From Candidatus Hydrogenedentota bacterium (GTDB lineage: Bacteria > Hydrogenedentota > Hydrogenedentia > Hydrogenedentales > JAGMZX01): 16,023 nt of DNA. The stretch covers positions 1 through 16,023 of the forward strand of contig JAKQEQ010000140.1 of assembly GCA_029556545.1 (NCBI GenBank). Reading direction: 5' to 3'. The position numbers and the translations under genes were made by a program. Below, in pieces: positions 1 to 5,804 of this stretch (positions are counted from its first letter, which is position 1; every line of letters starts with the position of its first letter). Under the pieces are notes generated by a model. It saw only the letters and a program-made list of their open reading frames with translations, was not told the origin of the DNA and searched no databases.

Positions 1-1241
1 CACGCACGTGGGGATGAACCGTAATTCTTGACGGTTCGGCCTCATACCCCACAGTGTTCCCCACGCACGTGGGGATGAACCGAGAAGCTGGTGAAGGTGG
101 TGGGGCCGAGTCCCGTGTTCCCCACGCACGTGGGGATGAACCGATACGGAATTACGTGCCCTGAGTTATCCTGAGGTGTTCCCCACGCACGTGGGGATGA
201 ACCGTGTTTTGTCTCGACGTTCATTTTCGTGGCGCGGTGTTCCCCACGCACGTGGGGATGAACCGTGTTTCGCCGTGATGATCTGGACCTCGGACCCGTG
301 TTCCCCACGCACGTGGGGATGAACCGCACCATTCAAATTCCGCACCCCCCACTCCTCAGTGTTCCCCACGCACGTGGGGATGAACCGTTCATCGCCTGCT
401 CGAACGGCTCCTTGAACACGTGTTCCCCACGCACGTGGGGATGAACCGCGCACCGTGATGGCCGTCGCTGTCCATGGATCGTGTTCCCCACGCACGTGGG
501 GATGAACCGAAGCTGCTCTTGCCCGCCGCCCCCTTCGCCAAGTGTTCCCCACGCACGTGGGGATGAACCGGCGGACAAGCTCATCGTCTTCGGCTACAAC
601 GCGTGTTCCCCACGCACGTGGGGATGAACCGCGATTGAATGGGCTATCGCCCAGGTCGCCGCGGTGTTCCCCACGCACGTGGGGATGAACCGTGAAGACT
701 TCCCGGCATGGAGGAACGAGACATGTGTTCCCCACGCACGTGGGGATGAACCGCCATGGGCCACATCATCAACATCACGCGCGATGTGTTCCCCACGCAC
801 GTGGGGATGAACCGAATGGAACGAAAAGACTGTATCGTATGGTTACGTGTTCCCCACGCACGTGGGGATGAACCGTAGAGCGCGATCTGCACTCGGACCT
901 TACGCCAGTGTTCCCCACGCACGTGGGGATGAACCGGCGGCGGATGTCGTTCTGCGAGTACACCCCAAGTGTTCCCCACGCACGTGGGGATGAACCGCCT
1001 CCTGAACAGGAGTACGCGCGCGTGGGAATGTGTTCCCCACGCACGTGGGGATGAACCGACCAAGCTCGCGGACTATGCCGCGCCAGCGTTGTGTTCCCCA
1101 CGCACGTGGGGATGAACCGGTTTCACCATTTACCCCATGAATATGAACCCCGTGTTCCCCACGCACGTGGGGATGAACCGCGTTTACAAGCCTCCACTAC
1201 ACCGTGCCCTGCGTGTTCCCCACGCACGTGGGGATGAACCG
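1..1241 (+). CRISPR. Type I-E-like CRISPR array, 20 full repeats plus a partial one
   Basis: The repeat is 29 bp, beginning GTGTTCCCC and ending GGGGATGAACCG, with an 8-bp inverted repeat (TCCCCACG / CGTGGGGA) around a CA centre. Full copies start at 54 and then every 61 bp to 1213 (20 copies). Positions 1-21 are the last 21 bp of a further copy, so the array runs off the left edge. All 20 spacers (22-53, 83-114 and so on to 1181-1212) are exactly 32 bp and mutually different. Repeat length, spacer length and the resemblance to the E. coli repeat (GAGTTCCCC..., 5' handle ATAAACCG, here ATGAACCG) indicate subtype I-E. By that homology the array is transcribed on the plus strand, its leader lies to the left outside the window, and 1241 is the old trailer end. 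Every repeat is identical, including the last. No cas gene is in the window. Confidence 0.98.
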
Positions 1242-1257
1242 CGGATCGACGTGCCGA

Positions 1258-1287
1258 TCGTGTCGGCAAGGCTGGTTGCCGACACGA
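1258..1287. other. Perfect 12-bp hairpin just after the CRISPR array
   Basis: TCGTGTCGGCAA (1258-1269) and TTGCCGACACGA (1276-1287) are exact reverse complements around a 6-nt loop, 17 bp past the last repeat. No T-run follows on either strand, so it is not a classical intrinsic terminator. It could stop or protect the 3' end of the pre-crRNA, or be a leftover of a mobile repeat. The structure is seen directly; the role is unknown. Confidence 0.6.
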
Positions 1288-1299
1288 CTGGCGTGCATA

Positions 1300-1404
1300 G
1301 GCCGGGGGCCGGCGCGTCAGAGCAATATTTTCTGGTGTTGTGGGGTGTTGCGGTGGTGGAGTTTGTGGCGCTTTTTGGGGGGATGGTCGCGCCGGCCCCC
1401 GGCC
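1300..1404. repeat. 17-bp perfect inverted-repeat pair bounding a 105-bp segment
   Basis: GGCCGGGGGCCGGCGCG at 1300-1316 is exactly complementary to CGCGCCGGCCCCCGGCC at 1388-1404. The 71 bp between them have no ORF of note and one strand is T/G-rich. The pair could form a long stem or be the ends of a small non-autonomous element (MITE-like). I see no target-site duplication outside the arms, so the mobile-element reading is only a possibility. Confidence 0.55.
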
Positions 1405-1440
1405 GTTGAGGCGTAGCCGAAAACGGCGGGAGGGAAGGGG

Positions 1441-1531
1441 GAGTGCGGAGTGCGGAGTGCGGAATGCGGAGTGCGGAATGCGGAATGCGGAATGCGGAGT
1501 GCGGAGTGCGGAGTGCGGAGTGCGGAGTGCG
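1441..1531. repeat. Heptanucleotide tandem repeat, 13 copies of GARTGCG
   Basis: Thirteen consecutive 7-bp units, nine GAGTGCG and four GAATGCG, with no interruption. Because 7 is not a multiple of 3, every frame cycles through the same 7-residue peptide, which explains the open but meaningless reading frames across it. The unit variants are ordered (GAG x3, GAA, GAG, GAA x3, GAG x5). The segment lies between the CRISPR array and the end of the isomerase-like gene. Confidence 0.95.
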
Positions 1532-1557
1532 GATCGGGGGCCAGGGCCAGGGTGGGG

Positions 1558-2382
1558 CTAGACGTGGGTGAGGTAGGCTTGTTTGATGCGTTGGAGGAAG
1601 CCGGCCTGGTCCTGTTCCCAGTAGGTGTTGGAGAATATCTCGACTTCGATGTCGCCGCGGAATCCGGTGTGCTCGACCCAGGCGCGGATGGCGGGGATGT
1701 CGATGCAGCCTTCGCCCATGAGCGCGCGGTCGTTGAGGATGTCGCGGGTGGGGGTGCGCCAGTCGCTGACGTGGAAGGAGAAGAGGGAGCGTCCGGCGCG
1801 TTCGATTTCGGATTTGAGGGTGGGGTCCCACCAGAGGTGGTATACGTCGATGGTGACGCCGAGCCAGTCGGAGTTGAGGGCGGTGACCATGTTGTTGGCT
1901 TGTTCGAGGGTGTTTACGGCGGAGCGGGAGTCGGCGTACATGGGGTGGAGGGGCTCGATGGCGAGGCGCACTTTGGCGGTCTGGGCGTGGGGCAGTACGG
2001 CGGCGATGCCGTCGAGTATCTGGCGGCGTTGTTCGGGGAGGGGGATGCCGGGCGTGGCGCCGCATACGAGGACGATGAGGTTCGTGCCGAGGACGACGGC
2101 CTCGTCGATGATGCGGCGGTTTTCGTCTTTGGCGTGTTCGCGGTCTCGGGCGCTGGAGGCGGTGAAGAATCCGCCGCGGCACAGGCTGGTGACGCGGAGC
2201 GCGGAGTCGCGGAGGCGTTTGGCGGCCTCGATGACGCCGTTGTCTTCGTAGTGCATGCGCCAGAGGGTGAGTGCGGGCACGCCGGCGCGGGTGTAGCCGT
2301 CGATGATTTCGGGGAGGGACCAGGGCTTGGTCGTGATGCTGTGGATGCAGAGGCGGGAGCAGTCTGGAAGCGGCGCCGCCAT
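1558..2382 (-). CDS. Sugar phosphate isomerase/epimerase family protein (xylose isomerase-like TIM barrel)
   Basis: 274 aa, matching the usual 260-300 aa of the AP-endonuclease-2/xylose-isomerase-like barrel family. The strand pattern and likely divalent-metal ligands are visible: E143 in LAIEPLHP, D179 and H182 in GVTIDVYHLWWD, H204 in FSFHVSDW, and E248 in DIEVEIFS. No signal peptide is seen, so it is probably cytoplasmic. Relatives isomerise or epimerise sugars, keto-sugars or inositol derivatives; the substrate cannot be read from sequence. The start is the ATG at 2382, which has AAGGAGA 5 nt upstream. An in-frame ATG at 2484 would add 34 Arg/Lys/Pro/Cys-rich residues and lacks support. 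It is the last gene of the leftward run, 173 bp after the tetraheme cytochrome gene with a hairpin between them, so it may be transcribed separately. Confidence 0.9.
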   Translation of the reverse strand: MAAPLPDCSRLCIHSITTKPWSLPEIIDGYTRAGVPALTLWRMHYEDNGVIEAAKRLRDSALRVTSLCRGGFFTASSARDREHAKDENRRIIDEAVVLGTNLIVLVCGATPGIPLPEQRRQILDGIAAVLPHAQTAKVRLAIEPLHPMYADSRSAVNTLEQANNMVTALNSDWLGVTIDVYHLWWDPTLKSEIERAGRSLFSFHVSDWRTPTRDILNDRALMGEGCIDIPAIRAWVEHTGFRGDIEVEIFSNTYWEQDQAGFLQRIKQAYLTHV

Positions 2383-2387
2383 GTCTT

Positions 2388-2394
2388 TCTCCTT
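2388..2394 (-). promoter_or_regulatory. Ribosome binding site deciding the isomerase start
   Basis: Read on the minus strand this is AAGGAGA, 5 nt before the ATG at 2380-2382. It supports the 274-residue product over the longer reading frame that opens at 2484. Confidence 0.75.
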
Positions 2395-2499
2395 CGGTTG
2401 GGACGGGGGCACTCTACGGCGTGAGACGGGCGTGCCGCAAGCGCATGTGGTTTTGCGGGGGCAGGCGCGGTCTTTTTTCACCACGAATCACACGAATAG

Positions 2500-2527
2500 G
2501 AACGCCCGGGACGATGCCCGGGCGTTC
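2500..2527 (-). terminator. Strong GC hairpin after the tetraheme cytochrome gene (possible terminator)
   Basis: GAACGCCCGGG (2500-2510) and CCCGGGCGTTC (2517-2527) form an 11-bp perfect stem with a 6-nt loop, starting 29 bp after the cytochrome stop on the minus strand. There is no U-tract after it on the minus strand, so termination would be non-canonical. It may instead stabilise the mRNA 3' end. The adjacent A/C-rich stretch 2476-2497 (CACCACGAATCACACGAAT) resembles simple interspersed repeats of environmental genomes. Confidence 0.5.
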
Positions 2528-2555
2528 GCATCAACAGGGTGTGTAGGGTATCAGG

Positions 2556-3152
2556 TCATCCCTCGGCGGGACGGCCATGTTTGATCTTTTCCCACGCCTG
2601 TTCGAAGTCGAAGCCGGCTTTGGTTCCGTCCTTGAGGGTATATCGTTCGGTGTTCCAGGTCGGGCTCTGGTCGTTGTGGCATACGATGCAGTCGTTGACG
2701 TCGGGTCGGGTCTGGTTCTTCGTGATGTCGACGTCTTCGCCCTTCTTCTTGCGCTTGCCGTCTTCGAGGTGGAGGGAGGCGGGGCCGTGGCAGGATTCGC
2801 ACTGGACGCCGTCTTTCTTGTCGATGGTGGCGGGGGCCTGGCCGGCTGCGACGTCGAATGCGGTGACGTGGCACCGGAGGCACTCGGGGGCTTCGGCGGG
2901 GGGCTTTTCGAGGCCCTTTTCCTTGCCGATAGCGACGGCTTCGTCGCTGGAGAGGACTTCGAAGGCGCTTGCGTGCTTCATGGCCTTCCAGGCGTTCCAG
3001 ATTTCGCCTTCCTGCTTGCTGTTGTGGCACATCTTGCACTTGCTGTGCCCGACGTAGGTCGCGGGCTCCTGGGCGGTGACGCTGGTGAGTTCGACGACCG
3101 GCAGCAGGATGGCGACGGTCATGATTACGGCCAGAAGGACATTCATCTTCAT
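2556..3152 (-). CDS. Periplasmic tetraheme cytochrome c (cytochrome c554-like family)
   Basis: 198 aa. Residues 1-27 are a signal peptide (hydrophobic stretch about 5-20, likely cleavage after TAQ or nearby). Four CXXCH heme motifs are present: CKMCH 39-43, CLRCH 91-95, CESCH 118-122 and CIVCH 155-159. Spare histidines H36, H60, H127 and H192 could supply distal heme ligands. The spacing, with YVGHSKCKMCH near the start and DGVQCESCHGPASLH in the middle, fits the cytochrome c554-like family, soluble periplasmic electron carriers. The start is ATG 3152; a second ATG two codons later (3146) is equally possible, and the nearest SD-like AGAGGAG is rather far (12 nt). It lies 177 bp downstream of the response regulator on the same strand. 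I infer it carries electrons for, or is controlled by, the adjacent heme-sensing two-component system. A nitrite- or hydroxylamine-linked role is not demonstrated. Confidence 0.9.
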   Translation of the reverse strand: MKMNVLLAVIMTVAILLPVVELTSVTAQEPATYVGHSKCKMCHNSKQEGEIWNAWKAMKHASAFEVLSSDEAVAIGKEKGLEKPPAEAPECLRCHVTAFDVAAGQAPATIDKKDGVQCESCHGPASLHLEDGKRKKKGEDVDITKNQTRPDVNDCIVCHNDQSPTWNTERYTLKDGTKAGFDFEQAWEKIKHGRPAEG

Positions 3153-3329
3153 TTCGCTACGATGCTCCTCTTAATCGCGCCGCTCGGATACCCCTCGCGG
3201 CCCACGCAACCCGACGGATGAAAAAGTCTACTTATTCATCCACAACGTTGTCCAAATGATACCCGTCACGGGGGGCGTGCGCATCCGTAGAAATCCACAA
3301 GACGGCGGGACGCCCTGAAAACGGGGATT
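3153..3329 (-). promoter_or_regulatory. Region upstream of the tetraheme cytochrome with a 10-bp palindrome
   Basis: 177 bp separate the response regulator stop from the cytochrome start. ACAACGTTGT at 3242-3251 is a perfect 10-bp palindrome about 90 bp upstream of the ATG, a plausible operator position. The segment is AT-richer than its surroundings (around 3218-3260), as expected for a promoter. A short inverted repeat CTGAAA/TTTCAG (3315-3320/3328-3333) overlaps the regulator stop. No clear -35/-10 pair stands out. Confidence 0.3.
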
Positions 3330-3980
3330 TCAGTCGAATTTCAGCATACCGTTGTCGATGGCGTAGCGGACGAGGTCGGCGCGGCTCTTGAGGTCGAGCT
3401 TGGCCATGATGTTGGTGCGGTGCGTCTCGACGGTGCGGTCGGAGATATGGAGTTTTTCGGCGACTTCGGCGTTGGTGTGGCCGTAGGCGAGGAGGGTGCA
3501 GACTTCCTTTTCGCGCGGGGTGAGGAGGGCCATGGGGTCCTTGAGGCGGGTGGAGGGCCGCCCGACGTAGGGGGAGACGACGAGTTCGGCGAGTGTGGGG
3601 TCGATATAGACATTCCCGCGGTGGGCGGCGCGGATGGCCTGGACGAGTTCGGATCCGGTGGATTTCTTGAGGACGTAGCCTCGGACGCCAACGCGGAGCA
3701 GTTCCTGGAGGTAGTATTCGTCCTCGTGCATGGTGAGGACGACGATGGAGAGTCCGGGGTGCGCGCGAAGGGCCTCGCGTGCGACGCGCTGGCCGGGCAG
3801 TCCGGGCATGCTGATGTCGAGGAGGAGCACGTCCACCTCTTTCTCGTTCAGGAGGCGGAGGGTGTCGACGCCGGAGCCGGTCTCGCCGACGACCTGGAAT
3901 TCCTCCTCGTGTTCGAGCAGTGCGCGGAGGCCGCTTCGGAAGACGGCGTGATCATCCGCTATGAGCAAGCGTATTCGCAT
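3330..3980 (-). CDS. NarL/FixJ-family response regulator (receiver plus LuxR-type HTH)
   Basis: 216 aa, the normal family length. The N-terminal receiver domain (about 1-120) has the acidic pair D9-D10, the phosphoacceptor D55 in LLLDISMPG, T83 in VVLTMHEDE and K105 in GYVLKK, so all key residues are intact. The C-terminal LuxR/GerE helix-turn-helix (about 150-212) starts LTPREKEV and includes AEVAEKLHISDRTVETH. It should be a phosphorylation-controlled DNA-binding transcription factor in the cytoplasm. Its start ATG lies inside the 3' end of the kinase gene (29-nt overlap, 3952-3980), a strong sign of one transcript and translational coupling, so the kinase is its cognate partner. Likely targets are the divergent heme cytochrome gene and the downstream tetraheme gene, by inference from position. 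Confidence 0.95.
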   Translation of the reverse strand: MRIRLLIADDHAVFRSGLRALLEHEEEFQVVGETGSGVDTLRLLNEKEVDVLLLDISMPGLPGQRVAREALRAHPGLSIVVLTMHEDEYYLQELLRVGVRGYVLKKSTGSELVQAIRAAHRGNVYIDPTLAELVVSPYVGRPSTRLKDPMALLTPREKEVCTLLAYGHTNAEVAEKLHISDRTVETHRTNIMAKLDLKSRADLVRYAIDNGMLKFD

Positions 3981-5559
3981 AAGCCTCCTCGTGTACCGGG
4001 ATGCGGACCCGGACGGTTGTCCCGGCGCCGGGCTTCGAGACGACGGCGAAGTTGCCGCCGACGAGCGCGGCGCGCTCCTCCATGCCGATGAGTCCTAGGG
4101 CCGCGTCTTTGTGCCTCTGGATGGCGCGGAGGTCGAAGCCCTTGCCGTCGTCCTCGACGATCAGGCTGACCTCGTGGTCGTGGCGCATGAGGACGATGCT
4201 GGCCTGGGTGGCCCCGGCGTGCCGGATAACGTTCATGACGGCCTCCTGGGCGATGCGGTATAGGGTCACCTCGATCTCGATGGGGAGGCGTTCGGCGTCC
4301 GAGGGCACGACGCATTGACAATCGATCGGGAGCGCGGCGCGCTTGGACATTTCCTCGACGTAGCGGGCGAGGGCGTGGTCGATACCGTAGTCGTCGAGGA
4401 TCGAGGGCCGGGCGTCCCAAGCGAGGCGTCCGACGTCGTCAATCAGTCCGCGAATCGCCTGCCGGAGCCTGGCGAAACGTTCCGGGGAGGCGGCGCATTC
4501 CTTGGCGAGGGCGTCGACGCTGAGGAGGACGTTCGACAGGTTCTGTCCGAAGTGGTCGTGGAGTTCCCGGGAGATGTTCTTGCGTTCTTCCTCCTGGACT
4601 CGCACGATTTTCCCGAGTAACGAGACGCGGGCCCGGTCCTTTTCGAGGACTTCCTTCTGGTAGTTTTCGAGCCCCTCGGCCATCTGGCTCAGGGCCATGC
4701 TCAGTTTGCCGATTTCATCGCCGGAAAAGACGCGCGCGCGGACGGAGAAATCGCCCTCGCGAATGCGGTTGGTCGCCTGAACGAGGTTGTGGATGGGGCG
4801 CACAATGAGATAGGCGAGGGCGAGGGCAAGCGAGATGCCCAGGACGGTGCATGTGGCGAGGGCGAGGACGATGGAGCGGCTGATGGCGGCGAGTTCGTGG
4901 GCGATAAGGGTATCGCCGACGCCGAGGCGCACGGTGCCGATGGGCTCGGGCCCGATGGTCACGGCGGCCTCGATGATAAGGTGGTCGTCCTTGCGGAATT
5001 CGCGAATCCTGCCTGCCGGCAGGTCGAGGTCGGTCGGGACTTCGAGCAGGCTCGACGCGATCTCCCGGGCGGAGATCGAGGCGTGGCACGTGGCGCAGAG
5101 ATCGCCTCCATGCTCGACAAGGTCCGGGGGGGCCTCCTTCGGGAAGGTGAACCCGTGGGAGAGTATCCGTCCGTCGAGGTCCTGGACCAAAGCATAGCGC
5201 ACATCGGGCACGACCGCCATGGCACGGTCCAATGCAACGTCTATGGCGTCGGTGTCGCCGGAGCGGACATGGGCCTCGACGTTTCGCGCGAGAGAGGTCG
5301 CCACGGACAGGGCCTTGCGACCGTGTATGCGGTAGTGGGTTCGGTAGATGCCGGCTCGGCTTTCGTAGTAGGCCACGCTTCCGAAGAGGACGGTGACGAC
5401 GACGCCGACGCCGAGAATCTTGACGAAGATGGGGACGGAGAAGAGACGCCATAGGATGCGTCTCAACGCGCCTTCCTGGGCCTGGGGCGAATCCACGGCG
5501 TGATCATTCTCCTCGTGCATGGCTGCGTCATGCGTGCTGTCTTGCGATCGGTAATGCAT
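3952..5559 (-). CDS. Membrane sensor histidine kinase (NarX/NreB-type) with a c-heme motif in its sensor domain
   Basis: 535 aa. Layout: cytoplasmic N-terminus, TM1 about 44-64, periplasmic sensor about 65-228, TM2 about 229-253, HAMP about 250-305, coiled-coil about 300-325, HisKA_3 dimerisation domain with phosphoacceptor H334 in RELHDHFGQ, and HATPase about 430-522 (N443, DDGKGFD 470-476, GLIGMEERA 489-497). All catalytic boxes look intact. The sensor contains CATCH at 155-159, a covalent heme c attachment motif, within HGGDLCATCHASI. Cysteines and histidines are otherwise rare there, so a single c-type heme is likely. Heme-bearing periplasmic sensors are known from Geobacter-type bacteria, where they report redox state or small ligands. 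The start ATG 5559 has AGGA 10 nt upstream. The gene overlaps the regulator by 29 nt and is divergent from the 11-heme cytochrome. I infer a redox sensor for the neighbouring electron-transfer genes. Confidence 0.93.
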   Translation of the reverse strand: MHYRSQDSTHDAAMHEENDHAVDSPQAQEGALRRILWRLFSVPIFVKILGVGVVVTVLFGSVAYYESRAGIYRTHYRIHGRKALSVATSLARNVEAHVRSGDTDAIDVALDRAMAVVPDVRYALVQDLDGRILSHGFTFPKEAPPDLVEHGGDLCATCHASISAREIASSLLEVPTDLDLPAGRIREFRKDDHLIIEAAVTIGPEPIGTVRLGVGDTLIAHELAAISRSIVLALATCTVLGISLALALAYLIVRPIHNLVQATNRIREGDFSVRARVFSGDEIGKLSMALSQMAEGLENYQKEVLEKDRARVSLLGKIVRVQEEERKNISRELHDHFGQNLSNVLLSVDALAKECAASPERFARLRQAIRGLIDDVGRLAWDARPSILDDYGIDHALARYVEEMSKRAALPIDCQCVVPSDAERLPIEIEVTLYRIAQEAVMNVIRHAGATQASIVLMRHDHEVSLIVEDDGKGFDLRAIQRHKDAALGLIGMEERAALVGGNFAVVSKPGAGTTVRVRIPVHEEAYANTLAHSG

Positions 5560-5804
5560 TGGTTTGGTGTCCTACAGCCGGGCACCGCCGGCCATCATAA
5601 CAAAAGAAATCCGCGAAAAACACGTGGGCGACTCGCGGGAGCTTGTCCCCCGTAACGTATACACGGCTTTTCCATGGTTCGACTTCAGGGAAAAACACGG
5701 ACTGGCCGCGGTGAGTTCCCCTTTTTACGGATGCGAAGGGCGGATGGCGAGGGTATGCTTCAGCGCATTCTTATTCCGCAATGAGACTTCAGGAGACTCG
5801 ATAC
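5560..5804. promoter_or_regulatory. Divergent intergenic region between heme-sensor kinase and 11-heme cytochrome
   Basis: About 245 bp must hold both promoters. A 10-bp direct repeat GAAAAACACG occurs at 5615-5624 and 5690-5699, 75 bp apart, each in a locally A-rich patch. Around 5650-5666, CCGT-(N9)-ACGG is an imperfect dyad centred on GTATAC. GGTATGCT near 5753 is a weak -10-like match for the rightward gene. These are candidate binding sites for the response regulator; none is proven. Confidence 0.35.
5791..5795 (+). promoter_or_regulatory. Ribosome binding site favouring a GTG start for the 11-heme cytochrome
   Basis: AGGAG at 5791-5795 lies 9 nt before an in-frame GTG (5805-5807). The earlier in-frame ATG at 5781 has no Shine-Dalgarno-like sequence in front of it, and the AGGAG would fall inside its coding region. 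Confidence 0.55.

Noticed and set aside
42-1166. Several open frames on the minus strand across the CRISPR array (peptides with [28 protein letters not shown])
   Set aside because: They are translations of the CRISPR repeat in its three reverse frames, a well-known misannotation. The 61-bp period makes the frames cycle.
1258-1404. An insertion sequence next to the CRISPR array
   Set aside because: Inverted repeats are present but no transposase fragment and no target-site duplication could be seen.
1137-1561. Plus-strand open frames running from the array into the heptamer tract
   Set aside because: They begin in spacer or repeat DNA and continue through low-complexity sequence; no RBS or recognisable domain.
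1184-2182. 332-codon minus-strand frame, Arg/His/Pro-rich
   Set aside because: It runs out of frame through the isomerase gene, the heptamer tract and CRISPR DNA. Its composition is typical of GC-rich shadow frames.
1450-2424. 324-codon plus-strand frame opposite the isomerase
   Set aside because: Antisense shadow of a gene with clear family motifs and RBS; Gly/Val/Glu/Asp-rich with no domain.
2383-2484. N-terminal extension of the isomerase to an ATG at 2484
   Set aside because: The 34 extra residues are not family-like, and a strong AAGGAGA sits just before the ATG at 2382.
5781-5804. ATG at 5781 as start of the 11-heme cytochrome
   Set aside because: No Shine-Dalgarno upstream, whereas AGGAG precedes the in-frame GTG at 5805. 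Kept as an alternative because the signal peptide works with either.
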